A DNA stretch of 64,000 nt from Ensifer sp. LCM 4579. GTDB taxonomy: Bacteria; Pseudomonadota; Alphaproteobacteria; Rhizobiales; Rhizobiaceae. This document shows positions 25,348-34,271 of the stretch, in pieces (the stretch's first letter is position 1; each line of letters begins with the position of its first letter). The DNA is taken from positions 1 to 64,000 of the forward strand of contig NZ_MDDV01000010.1 in NCBI RefSeq assembly GCF_001854885.1, written 5' to 3'. The notes below the pieces were generated by a model. The model did not search any database, was not told the origin of the DNA, and saw only the letters and a list, made by a program, of their open reading frames with translations. The position numbers and the translations under genes are program-made.

Positions 25348-28300
25348 TTTGCGGGGTCTCCGGAAGCTCGATTTCGATCGTGCATACGATCCCGTCCGGC
25401 CGAAAATCTCGGTGGACCTTGGTCCCCGGCAGACTCTTCTCGATCAGAACCCCGCCGAAACCCGTATGGTCCGGCGGCTTAACGGGAGGACCGCCGCGTT
25501 CCTCCCATGTAACCGTCAGACGGCGGCCGTTGTTCCGAAGTTTCCAGGTGAGAATCACCTGCCCATCCTCCGTCGCGAAGGCTCCGTATTTCGCCGCATT
25601 GGTGGCAAGCTCGTGGAGAACGAGCCCGAAGGGCGTCGCGATATCGGGCGGCAGCATGACACTCTCGCCCTCGACCCGCAGCTTCTGCCGATCACTGCCC
25701 CCATAGGCGTGAAGCTGGCTCAGCGCCAACTCGCCGAGCTCCGCTCCCCTCCAGTCGGACGCGACGAGAAGCTTGTGTGCTGCGGCCAGTGCGGAAAGGC
25801 GCCCTTCGAATCGCTCGACGAAGTCTTCGTTCGAATCGGCGGTTCTGAGCGTCTGCCGCGCGAGTGACTGGACCACAGCCAGCGTATTCTTCACCCGATG
25901 GCTCAACTCGCTCAACAGCAACTGCCGCCGCCGCTCCCAGCGTTTGAGCTCCGTGATGTCGCGCGTGCTCTCGAGAACCAGCCGCCGGTCGCCGAGCGGC
26001 AGAAGCTCGATCTGGCTCTCCACCGTCAGCACTTGGCCGTCCTTTGTGGTGTGGCGCAATTCACCACTCCAATGGCCTTTTTCCATGAGCATTTGCCGCA
26101 GGGCTTCGAAAGACGAGCCGGGGACGACGGTCTTGAGCAGTTGTTCCTTCTGCTTGCCGAGCGCCTCATCGCGCGAATAGCCGTAAAGCTCCTCGCTGCC
26201 GCGGTTCCACTGTTTGATGCCGTCGTCGAAATCCCAAACGAAAATCGGCGAACGGGAAAGCTCGACGAGCCGCATTTCCTGCTCGAGGCGCTGCTTGCTT
26301 TCGCGCGCATTCTCCTCGGCGCGGCGGCGCTCGGTGATGTCGACGAAAGTCGCCACGACCCCATCGATCTTGTCGTCGATCGTCCGATAGGGACGCATGC
26401 GCACGAGATACCAGCGGCCATTGCGACTCTTGACCTCACGCTCCACCGGCGCGAGATCCTTCAGCACCGCGCCCGCATCGTCGGCCAGACCGGGATAGTC
26501 AAGTTGATGCGTGAAGTCGGTAATCGGCCGCCCTTCGTCGTTCTGAGTGACGTTGAATATCTCCATCAGGCGCGGCGTGAACCGCTTGATCCGCAACGAC
26601 TGATTGACGAAGAGCGTCGCGACATCGGTCGCCGCCATCAAGTTTTGCAGGTCGCTGTGGGCGCGCGAGACACTTTCGAGCTTCAGCTTGAGCTCGTTGT
26701 TGACCGTCTGCAGTTCCTCGTTGATCGACTGAAGCTCTTCCTTGCTTGTCTCGAGTTCCTCCGCCGTCGAGCGATACTCCTCGTTCATGGACTGGAGCTC
26801 TTCATTGGCCGCGCGCAATTCCTCATTGGCGGCCTCGGACTCTTCCCTCGTCATCCGCAGCCGGCTTTGTGCCAGTTGTAGTTCCTCCTGCAATTGCCGG
26901 ACCGTCTGGTTCGTCGCCGGGCGGCCGTCGGCTGTCTCGGACGAGGCGTCGTCCGCCTGGTCCATCGCCTCGCCTTCGATGAACAGGACCAGTGCATGCC
27001 GAGCCGGGTCGTTGCCCTGTTTGACCGGCTTCACCTGAAGGTAGACGCGGTGCGGCTGACCTTCGAGTTGTGCCAAAATCGGCATGGTCAAGGTCGCTTC
27101 GTTGCGCTCGAAGGCGCGATGCAGCGCTGCCCGCAAGTCGAAGCGAAATTCTTCGCGCACGAGATCCGCCGCGTCCGTGCTGACCGGTCCGCCGGAGGGC
27201 CGGAGAAAGCGCCCGGCACTTTCCGACAGATGGATTGCGCGGTGACCCTCATCTACCAGGATGCTCGGCGGAGCGATCCTCTCGAGCATCTGGCGATGCA
27301 GAGCGGCGTCGCTGACATTGCCGGCGGGCGACGACAGCCGGGAAACCTGCGGCGCCCGCCCCGCCGCTTGGTGCGATCCAAGCAGCACGGGCAGGGCCGG
27401 GCGCCCGGCGCCCGCAACGGAGCGGTAGATGCGCGCCTCCCGGTCGAGGATACGGAAAAGGCCGGTTGGATGATCGGCGCTTTCGGAGGATCCGAGGAAG
27501 AGGAAGCCGCCGGGGTTGAGCGCGTAATGGAACGTGTTGCAGACCTGCTGCTGCAGTTGCCGGTCCAGATAGATCAGCAAGTTGCGACAGGAAATCATGT
27601 CGAGATGCGAGAAAGGCGGGTCTCTGAGCAGGCTGTGGCTGGCGAAAAGCACGATGTCGCGCAATTCGCGCCGCACCCGATAAAACTCGCCTTCCCGCTG
27701 GAAGAAGCGGCGCAGCCTCTCTTCCGAGAGATCCGCCTCGATCGCCGCCGGGAAGCGACCCTCGCGCGCGATCGAGAGAGCTGCCGCATCGAGATCGGAA
27801 CCAAAGACCTGTATTTCCGGGGTCAGGTCCCGCCGAGCGGCTTCCTCGAGCAAGAGAATGCCGATCGTATAGGTCTCTTCCCCCGTTGCGCAGCCCGGAA
27901 CCCAGATCCTAATGCTGCCGCCGGCATTTTTTCCTTCGAACAGGTGCGGAATGACGTTTTCGGCAAGCGACTGGAAAGCGGCCGGATCGCGGAAGAAGGT
28001 GGTCACGGAAATCAGGAAATCACTGAAGAGCGCCTGGGCCTCCTCCGGGGTCTCGCGAAGATAGGCGTAGTATCCGCCGAGCGATTCCTTCCTGGTGACC
28101 TGCGCCCGTCGGCCGATGCGGCGCAGGATCGTGGCGCGCTTGTATTGGGAGAAATCATGGCCGGTCCTGACCCGCACATGGGCCAGGACGCGGTCAACTA
28201 TGTCCTCGTCCCCGGAGCGGCCATCGTCGGATGCTACAGTGGCTCTGCTTGCGATCAGCTCGCTAAGCCGATCGGGTATCTCACGGATCGGCAGCACGAA

Positions 28301-28819
28301 ATCGGCAGCTTCCGTGGCGATGGCATTGCGAGGCATCGAGGCATATTCGGCCTCGTCCGGATCCTGAACGAGCACAATGCCGCCGGCTTCCTTGATTGCG
28401 CGGACACCGACGGCGCCGTCTCCTCCTGCGCCGGTGAGAACGATGGCGAAGGCAGTTCCATCATGCTGCTCGGCGAGCGAGCGGAAGAAGAGATCGATCG
28501 GCGCCCGATGCGCCTGCGGTTCGTCGAAAGGAAGCGCGGCTATCATGCCGTCTGCTAGATTCAACCGTCGATTCGGCGCGATGACATAGACGTGGTTGCT
28601 TTCAAGTCGCGCCTCGCCTTCAACCTGTTTCACCGGCATGGGCGTGCGTAGTGCGAGGATATTGGCAAGCTCGCTCCTCGCGCCGGGGTCCAGGTGGACG
28701 ATCACGACGAAGGCGGCACCCGTATCGTCCGGCACCTGATCGAAGAAGGTCTGGAGCGCCTGGACTCCACCTGCCGAAGCTCCGATCCCGACGATCGGCG
28801 GATTCTCTTCCTGCTCCAT
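25331..28819 (-). CDS. CheB-CheR-PAS hybrid protein with HWE histidine kinase
   Basis: 1162 residues. Residues ~5-190 form a CheB methylesterase domain with S15 (GIGASAGG), H42 and D134 in place. Residues ~215-480 form a CheR methyltransferase (IWVPGCATGEETYTIG, SCRNLLIYLD). A coiled coil at ~650-720 (EELRAANEELQSMNEEY) leads into two PAS domains. The C-terminus is an HWE-type kinase with H974 (ELSHRVKNTLAVVQ) and W1105-E (TVTWEERGG). Known relatives act in stress or light-type signalling, not classical chemotaxis. The gene is followed by its overlapping response regulator. Confidence 0.92.
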   Translation of the reverse strand: MEQEENPPIVGIGASAGGVQALQTFFDQVPDDTGAAFVVIVHLDPGARSELANILALRTPMPVKQVEGEARLESNHVYVIAPNRRLNLADGMIAALPFDEPQAHRAPIDLFFRSLAEQHDGTAFAIVLTGAGGDGAVGVRAIKEAGGIVLVQDPDEAEYASMPRNAIATEAADFVLPIREIPDRLSELIASRATVASDDGRSGDEDIVDRVLAHVRVRTGHDFSQYKRATILRRIGRRAQVTRKESLGGYYAYLRETPEEAQALFSDFLISVTTFFRDPAAFQSLAENVIPHLFEGKNAGGSIRIWVPGCATGEETYTIGILLLEEAARRDLTPEIQVFGSDLDAAALSIAREGRFPAAIEADLSEERLRRFFQREGEFYRVRRELRDIVLFASHSLLRDPPFSHLDMISCRNLLIYLDRQLQQQVCNTFHYALNPGGFLFLGSSESADHPTGLFRILDREARIYRSVAGAGRPALPVLLGSHQAAGRAPQVSRLSSPAGNVSDAALHRQMLERIAPPSILVDEGHRAIHLSESAGRFLRPSGGPVSTDAADLVREEFRFDLRAALHRAFERNEATLTMPILAQLEGQPHRVYLQVKPVKQGNDPARHALVLFIEGEAMDQADDASSETADGRPATNQTVRQLQEELQLAQSRLRMTREESEAANEELRAANEELQSMNEEYRSTAEELETSKEELQSINEELQTVNNELKLKLESVSRAHSDLQNLMAATDVATLFVNQSLRIKRFTPRLMEIFNVTQNDEGRPITDFTHQLDYPGLADDAGAVLKDLAPVEREVKSRNGRWYLVRMRPYRTIDDKIDGVVATFVDITERRRAEENARESKQRLEQEMRLVELSRSPIFVWDFDDGIKQWNRGSEELYGYSRDEALGKQKEQLLKTVVPGSSFEALRQMLMEKGHWSGELRHTTKDGQVLTVESQIELLPLGDRRLVLESTRDITELKRWERRRQLLLSELSHRVKNTLAVVQSLARQTLRTADSNEDFVERFEGRLSALAAAHKLLVASDWRGAELGELALSQLHAYGGSDRQKLRVEGESVMLPPDIATPFGLVLHELATNAAKYGAFATEDGQVILTWKLRNNGRRLTVTWEERGGPPVKPPDHTGFGGVLIEKSLPGTKVHRDFRPDGIVCTIEIELPETPQNGAEG

Positions 28820-29112
28820 CCCTCACCTCCCCGGCAGCCTCGCCTCGCGGCGCGATTCTCGTCGATCGCTGCTCACGGGGCGAGATTTTCGGCAAATTAC
28901 AAAGCCGGAATAGCGGCAATTCTACACCCGGCAGACGTCTTCGGCACGATTCTTATAACAGCCGATGCGCCCCGGCCAACAGAGTGCATGGGAGAATCTT
29001 CCTGCCGAATGCAGCGCCCTCGCGTAACTGCCGAGGCGGGAGACGCAGCAGGCGAGAATTGCGGTCGAACCAATCGGCTGACGGCGCGTTGTAGGTGAAA
29101 CGGAGCAATGCG

Positions 29113-30123
29113 ATGGGCCGCGACGTGATAGCCATCGGAGGGTCACTCGGCGCGGTCGATGCGGTCAAGCAGCTGCTCCACGGTCTTCCTCCCGGCCTCG
29201 ACGCCGCCGTTCTCGTCGTCATCCATGTCGGCGCCCGCGGCAAGGATCTGCTTGCCGGAATTTTCGACGAACATTCAGCAATTCCCGTGAGCACCGCGAT
29301 CGACGGCGAACGCGTAAAAGCGGGCCGTGCCTATGTCGCCCCCGCGGACCATCACCTCCTCGTCATGGACGGCCTGGTGCGACTGGGCCGCGGCCCGCGC
29401 GAGAATCTTGCTCGACCGGCGGTCGATCCTCTCTTTCGATCTGTCGGTATGAGTTTCGGCCCGGCAGCAATCGGACTCGTTCTTACCGGAATGTTGAACG
29501 ACGGGGCTGCCGGGCTCGCCGACCTCAAGCGGTGCGGCGGCGTGGCCGTGGTCCAGAACCCGGCGGACGCCGTTGCCCCCGACATGCCGCTTGGAGCGCT
29601 CTCGGCAGCCGAGGTCGATTATCGGGCTTCGCTGGCTGGCCTCTCTTCGCTGCTTTCCAGACTTGTCAGCGAAGACGCCGGACCGGCGGTTCCTGTCCCG
29701 GATGACATTCGGCTGGAAGTGGATATTGCGCTCGGCCGTCGCGTCGATCCGGATATAATCAGTTCCATTGCCGATCCGGTGCAATTGTCATGCCCCGCCT
29801 GCGGCGGCGTTCTCTCGCAGGTGAGGAGATCGCCGCCGCTGCGGTTCCGTTGTCAGGTGGGACATGCATTCACGTCCGCAACACTGGCGGAGACGAGCGA
29901 GAATACCGTCGACCAGGCCATACGGACGGCCCTTCGAATCATCGAGGAACGCGTGACGCTCAGCGAGAAGATGGAGGAGGACGCGCGCCGCAGCGGCTTG
30001 AACGCGGCCGCGACCGCGTACCGGCGGCGCGCCGAGGAAGGCCGCGAGCATGCGGCGGTGCTGCGCCGCAGCCTGGTCGAGAAGCATACGGGGCCTACCG
30101 ACGAACTCGAGACGGCGGAGTAG
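29113..30123 (+). CDS. Stand-alone CheB-type methylesterase with C-terminal zinc-ribbon-like motif
   Basis: 336 residues from ATG 29113 with CGGAG at 29101-29105; the GTG at 29095 lacks a ribosome site. The CheB catalytic residues are S11 (IGGSLGAVDA), H38 and D130 (GMLNDGAAG). There is no receiver domain. The C-terminal part has CPACGG and CQVGHAF, a possible metal-binding motif, then a helical tail. It is divergent from the CheB-CheR-HWE kinase gene, so the two may share a promoter region and a pathway. The methylated substrate is unknown. Confidence 0.88.
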   Translation: MGRDVIAIGGSLGAVDAVKQLLHGLPPGLDAAVLVVIHVGARGKDLLAGIFDEHSAIPVSTAIDGERVKAGRAYVAPADHHLLVMDGLVRLGRGPRENLARPAVDPLFRSVGMSFGPAAIGLVLTGMLNDGAAGLADLKRCGGVAVVQNPADAVAPDMPLGALSAAEVDYRASLAGLSSLLSRLVSEDAGPAVPVPDDIRLEVDIALGRRVDPDIISSIADPVQLSCPACGGVLSQVRRSPPLRFRCQVGHAFTSATLAETSENTVDQAIRTALRIIEERVTLSEKMEEDARRSGLNAAATAYRRRAEEGREHAAVLRRSLVEKHTGPTDELETAE

Positions 30124-30177
30124 GGCATCGGGCGTTCAGTCGTTTGAAATCCGCAGCGCGCGTCTTTCCAAATGCGC

Positions 30178-30274
30178 TACAGCGCCGCACGTCCTTTCAG
30201 ACGCGCAAAGGTCGCTGCAACTCTTTGACTCGGCGCATCGAGCTTTCCGAAAATCGATTCCGCTTTTCGGGCCG
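30178..30274 (+). repeat. Rhizobial intergenic mosaic repeat, family A, copy 2
   Basis: The 5' module (CAGCGCCGCACGTC...GACGCGCAAAGGTCGC) and 3' module (GCATCGAGCTTTCCGAAAAT... TTTTCGGGCCGAT) are both present. It fills the gap between the convergent CheB-like gene and polA and may act as a bidirectional terminator. A further 5' module fragment is seen at 30153-30180. Confidence 0.75.
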
Positions 30275-30279
30275 ATCCG

Positions 30280-33200
30280 CTAGTGCGCCTCGTCCCAGTT
30301 GTGCGCTGCCCTCGCGTCGACTTTCAGCGGCACCCTCATGCTCAGCGCCGGCATTGCCGCGTTCTCCATTACCGAGACGATCACCGGGATGGCGCGCTCG
30401 ATCTCGCCGTCCTCCACCTCGAAGATCAGTTCGTCGTGCACCTGAAGGAGCATGCGGGCGGTAAGCTTCGCCTCTTCGAGCGCCGGCTCCATCCTGACCA
30501 TGGCCCGGCGGATGACGTCGGCGGCCGATCCCTGGATCGGGGCGTTGATCGCGGCGCGTTCGTTGAAGGCGCGCATCGACGGATTGGAGGAGCGGATATC
30601 CGGATAGTGGGCCCGGCGCCCGAAGATCGTTTCCACATAGCCGTGCTCACGCGCGAAGGCCTTGGTGCTCTCCATGTAGTCGCGGATGCCGGGGAAGCGC
30701 TCGAAGTACCGCTTGATGTAATCGCCCGCTTCCGACCGTTCGATCGACAGCTGGTTTGCCAGCCCGAAGGCGGATATGCCGTAGATGATGCCGAAATTGA
30801 TCGCCTTGGCGCGGCGGCGGATCTCGCTCGGCATGCCTTCGACCGGAACGCCGAACATTTCGGAGGCGGTCATCGCATGGATGTCGACCCCGTCGGCGAA
30901 GGCCTGGCGCAACTGCGGGATGTCCGCCACATGCGCGAGCACCCGAAGCTCGATCTGGCTGTAGTCCGCGGAGACCAGCTTGTGCCCCGGCGTCGCGACG
31001 AAGGCCGTGCGGATACGGCGCCCTTCGGCGGTCCTCACCGGAATGTTCTGCAGATTCGGCTCCGAGGAGGAGAGGCGGCCGGTCGTCGTCGCGGCCAGCG
31101 CATAGCAGGTGTGGACCCGCGTCGTTTCGGGATGCACGAAGCCTGGCAGCGCGTCCGTATAGGTGGATTTCAGCTTCGTGATCTGCCGCCAGTCGACAAT
31201 CTTGCGCGGCAGTTCGTGGCCGACCGCGGCCAGATCCTCGAGCACCTGGGCGGAGGTCGACCACTGGCCGGTCCTGGTCTTTGAACCGCCGGGCAGGCCC
31301 ATCTTGCCGAACAGGATGTCGCCGAGTTGCTTCGGCGAGCCGATGGTGAAGCTTTCGCCCGCCAGCCGGTAGATCTCGTCCTCGAGCGCGGCCGCCCCCT
31401 GCGCCAGCTCTCCGGAGAGGCGCGAGAGGATCTGGCGGTCGACGGTGATGCCGCGCTCCTCCATCCGCGCGAGAACCGCCACAAGTGGCCTTTCGAGCCG
31501 CTCGTAGACGCGCGTGAGGCCCTTCGCGGCAAGCCGCGGCTTCAATACGTGCCACAGCCTCAGCGTGACGTCCGCATCCTCCGCCGCATAGGCGGTCGCC
31601 TTGTCGATCTCGACGAAGTCGAAGCTCACGGCAGCCTTGCCGCTGCCGGCAATGTCCTTGTAGGCGATCGGTGTGTGCCCGAGCCAGCGCTCCGAGAGCG
31701 AATCCATCCCATGCGCGCCCGAGCCGGCATCGAGCACATAGGACATCAGCATCGTGTCGTCGAAACTCTCGACGGTGATCCCGTGCCGCCTCATGACGAG
31801 GTAATCATATTTGAGGTTCTGCGCCACCTTGAGAACGGAAGGGTCCTCGAGAAGTATCTTTAGCCGGCTCAAGGCTTCGCCCGCCAGCACCTGGTTTTCG
31901 ACGAGGCCGCCGCCCAGCAGGTCGCCGACGCCGCTCTTGTGAATGAGCGGCACATAGGCGGCACGGATCTTCGCGCCGGACGGGCCTTCGCCGTAATTGG
32001 CGATCGCCAGCGAAAAGCCGACGAGATCGGCCCGCATCGGATCGAGCGAGGTCGTCTCCGTGTCGAAGCCGACAAGCCCCGCATCGCGCCCGGCGGAAAT
32101 CCAGCGGTCGAGCGTGTCGAGATCGCGGATCGTCACATAGCTCGCATGATCGAAGGGCGCCTTGGCGAAGATGTCGGCGCGCGCCTGCGCCAGCCCCTGC
32201 GGTGTCGCCCCCGTGGCGTCGACATCGCCCCTGCCGGCGGCAAACGATACCGCCGCCTTTGCCGCGTCTCCGCGCGGCGGGGCGGCACTCGACGAACCGG
32301 GCGACGGCGGCGGGCCGGCGGCCTCGCCGGCGTCGAGATCCGGACCGCGCGCCTCAGCACCCCACTCGACCGGCACGTGAGCCGCTTCGATCGCCTCCGC
32401 ATCCGTCTCGGTGGCGGCCGCGACGCGGCGCGTCAGCGTGTTGAACTCCATCGCCTTGAGAAAGGCGATGAGCTTCGGACCGTCCTGCGAATCGAGCCTG
32501 AGATCGTCGAGCGGGATGTCGAGCGGCGTGTCCTTCTTCAAGGTGACCAGCTCGCGCGACAGCCGCGCCAGGTCGGCATTGACGATGATCGACTCGCGCC
32601 GCTTCTGCTGCTTGATCTCGCCCGCACGGGCAAGCAGCGTTTCGAGGTCGCCATAGGCTTCCAGAAGCTGGGCCGCCGTCTTCGGTCCGATGCCGGGGAT
32701 GCCCGGCACGTTGTCGGTCGAATCGCCGGTCATCGCCTGGAGGTCGATCATCTTCTCCGGCGGCACGCCCCATTTCTCGATGACATCGGGAATGGTGATC
32801 TGCTTGTCCTTCATGCTGTCATACATCGACACCTTCGGCGTCACGAGCTGCATGAGGTCCTTGTCCGACGAGATGATCGTGACGTCGGCGCCCGCCTCCT
32901 CGGCGAGGCGCGCATAGGTGGCGATCAGATCGTCCGCCTCATAGCCTTCCTTTTCGATGCAGGGCAGGTTGAAGGCGCGGGTGGCATGGCGAATCAGTCC
33001 GAATTGCGGGATGAGGTCTTCCGGCGGCGCGGTGCGGTTCGCCTTGTACTGGTCGTAAAGCACGTTGCGGAAGGTCTTCGAGGAATAGTCGAAGATCACC
33101 GCGAAATGCGTCGGCGTCACGCCGACGGAGGTGTCGCGCGCATCCGTCAGCAGCTTCCACAGCATGTTGCAGAAGCCGGCCACCGCATTGACCGGCAGGC

Positions 33201-33294
33201 CGTCCGATTTGCGGTTGAGCGGCGGGATGGCGTGGAACGCCCGGAAGATGAAGCCCGAGCCGTCGACGAGGAAGAGATGATCACCATTTTTCAT
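30280..33294 (-). CDS. polA: DNA polymerase I
   Basis: 1004 residues. The N-terminal 5'-3' exonuclease has DGSGFIFRAFHA and the helix-hairpin-helix GIPGIGPKTAAQLL. The middle 3'-5' exonuclease keeps its DxE (VGFDTETTSLDP), so proofreading is likely active. The polymerase domain has motif A SADYSQIELRVLAH, motif B RRAKAINFGIIYG and motif C QVHDELIFEV. It acts in repair and Okazaki fragment processing. About 100 residues of low-complexity Ala/Gly/Pro-rich linker separate the first two domains. Confidence 0.97.
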   Translation of the reverse strand: MKNGDHLFLVDGSGFIFRAFHAIPPLNRKSDGLPVNAVAGFCNMLWKLLTDARDTSVGVTPTHFAVIFDYSSKTFRNVLYDQYKANRTAPPEDLIPQFGLIRHATRAFNLPCIEKEGYEADDLIATYARLAEEAGADVTIISSDKDLMQLVTPKVSMYDSMKDKQITIPDVIEKWGVPPEKMIDLQAMTGDSTDNVPGIPGIGPKTAAQLLEAYGDLETLLARAGEIKQQKRRESIIVNADLARLSRELVTLKKDTPLDIPLDDLRLDSQDGPKLIAFLKAMEFNTLTRRVAAATETDAEAIEAAHVPVEWGAEARGPDLDAGEAAGPPPSPGSSSAAPPRGDAAKAAVSFAAGRGDVDATGATPQGLAQARADIFAKAPFDHASYVTIRDLDTLDRWISAGRDAGLVGFDTETTSLDPMRADLVGFSLAIANYGEGPSGAKIRAAYVPLIHKSGVGDLLGGGLVENQVLAGEALSRLKILLEDPSVLKVAQNLKYDYLVMRRHGITVESFDDTMLMSYVLDAGSGAHGMDSLSERWLGHTPIAYKDIAGSGKAAVSFDFVEIDKATAYAAEDADVTLRLWHVLKPRLAAKGLTRVYERLERPLVAVLARMEERGITVDRQILSRLSGELAQGAAALEDEIYRLAGESFTIGSPKQLGDILFGKMGLPGGSKTRTGQWSTSAQVLEDLAAVGHELPRKIVDWRQITKLKSTYTDALPGFVHPETTRVHTCYALAATTTGRLSSSEPNLQNIPVRTAEGRRIRTAFVATPGHKLVSADYSQIELRVLAHVADIPQLRQAFADGVDIHAMTASEMFGVPVEGMPSEIRRRAKAINFGIIYGISAFGLANQLSIERSEAGDYIKRYFERFPGIRDYMESTKAFAREHGYVETIFGRRAHYPDIRSSNPSMRAFNERAAINAPIQGSAADVIRRAMVRMEPALEEAKLTARMLLQVHDELIFEVEDGEIERAIPVIVSVMENAAMPALSMRVPLKVDARAAHNWDEAH

Positions 33295-33711
33295 GTGGGC
33301 ATGGATAGCGCGGGGGGAAAGAAAGGTCCATTGCGGTTTTGCTTGCAGCCATCCTCAGCAATCGCCATTTGCGGCGCATCGCAGCGGCCGTGGCTCTCAC
33401 GCAAACGTTACGCATTTGTAATGCGCGATTCAGTCGGACAATCCTTGAAAAGCCACATTTGAATCCTCAAATCATGGACACCGGCACCCAAACGATGCCG
33501 TCGTCTGGTGATTGGCCTGTCCCCCGCCCGCACCAGATGTGGACAAAGGCCTCATCCCCCTCTCCGGGCCTTTGTCCCGCTTTCACAAAGCCGCCACGGT
33601 GCCGCCTCCGCGCCGTGGCGGTTTTCGGTTTGGGCCCTGCGCGGCTGCAGGGGCGGATGCTTGCCTCTTTGTAACTTGTCTTCGCCTGCGTTCGCGCGTA
33701 CGCATTAGGCC
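33295..33711. other. polA-marR intergenic region
   Basis: This 417-bp gap has no coding sequence. Its right half (33480-33626) has three consecutive hairpins and is annotated separately as an AbcR-like sRNA candidate. The left half shows nothing I can name. Confidence 0.6.
33480..33626 (+). ncRNA. Candidate small RNA of the AbcR (alpha-r15) type
   Basis: Three hairpins follow each other: TCTGGTG/CACCAGA (33504-33510 with 33531-33537), an 11-bp stem GGACAAAGGCC/GGCCTTTGTCC (33541-33551 with 33567-33577), and a terminator CCGCCACGG/CCGTGGCGG (33591-33599 with 33613-33621) plus TTTT. The first two loops are C-rich (TGTCCCCCGCCC; CATCCCCCTCTCC), suited to base pair with Shine-Dalgarno regions. 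In S. meliloti the tandem sRNAs AbcR1 and AbcR2 lie between polA and a MarR-type gene, exactly this context; they repress ABC transporter mRNAs with Hfq. Only one copy is visible here. The 5' end is uncertain (possible promoter TTGAAA at 33445); the RNA may start closer to 33500. Confidence 0.72.
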
Positions 33712-34155
33712 ATGGCCTTCAATCGTATGGAATCTGCGAGCTATCTGGCCAGCCTGCTGGCGAAGAGCTTCTCCCGCGCGCTGCAGGAGCGAGGGCAGAA
33801 GCTTGGCTTTGCCCCGGGGCAGTTTCCCATTCTGCTCGAACTATGGGCCGAGGACGGCCTGACGCAGAAACAGTTGCTCGAGCGCATCGACGTGGAACAG
33901 GCGACCATGGCCAATACGCTTGCCCGCATGGAGCGCGACGGCCTCATCGTCCGCCGCAAGCACCCGAGCGACCGGCGCTCCCAGCAGATATTCCTCACCG
34001 ATCGCGCCCGCGACATCGAGGCGGCTGCGAAGGAAGCGGCCGCCGCCGCGGAGCAGTCGCTGCTTTCCGGCTTTCGCCGTTTCGAGAAAGAACTCATGCT
34101 CGAATATATGCGCATGGCGCTCGCCAATTCGCCGCGCGGCAACGGCACCTCCTGA
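33712..34155 (+). CDS. MarR-family transcriptional regulator
   Basis: 147 residues with a winged helix (LTQKQLLERIDVEQATMANTLARMERDGLIVRRKHPSDRRSQQIF) in the middle and helical dimerisation ends. The DRR wing is typical of MarR proteins that sense phenolic ligands. Its targets are unknown; the adjacent M20 peptidase 116 bp downstream is separated by a mosaic repeat fragment. It lies after the AbcR-like sRNA. Confidence 0.9.
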   Translation: MAFNRMESASYLASLLAKSFSRALQERGQKLGFAPGQFPILLELWAEDGLTQKQLLERIDVEQATMANTLARMERDGLIVRRKHPSDRRSQQIFLTDRARDIEAAAKEAAAAAEQSLLSGFRRFEKELMLEYMRMALANSPRGNGTS

Positions 34156-34173
34156 GGCCGCCCTCGGTCCCTC

Positions 34174-34241
34174 TTAAGTCCTTGAACCCATCTTCATGCT
34201 CGCCGAAAAGACGGTTCCGCCTTTCGGGCCGATGCGCTAGT
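34174..34241 (+). repeat. Mosaic repeat family A, partial 3' module
   Basis: The segment with CCGAAAAGACGGTTCCGCCT and TTCGGGCCGATGCGCTAG matches the 3' module of the family A repeat in degenerate form. It lies between the MarR and M20 peptidase genes. Confidence 0.6.
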
Positions 34242-34271
34242 TTCGCCCGCGACACCCACGCAAGGATTCGC

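Noticed and set aside
29113-30123. A classical chemotaxis operon
   Set aside because: No cheA, cheW, cheY-flagellar or receptor genes are present; only CheB/CheR-type domains in signalling hybrids.
31939-33462. A 507-residue plus-strand frame opposite polA
   Set aside because: Antisense shadow of a gene with intact polymerase motifs.
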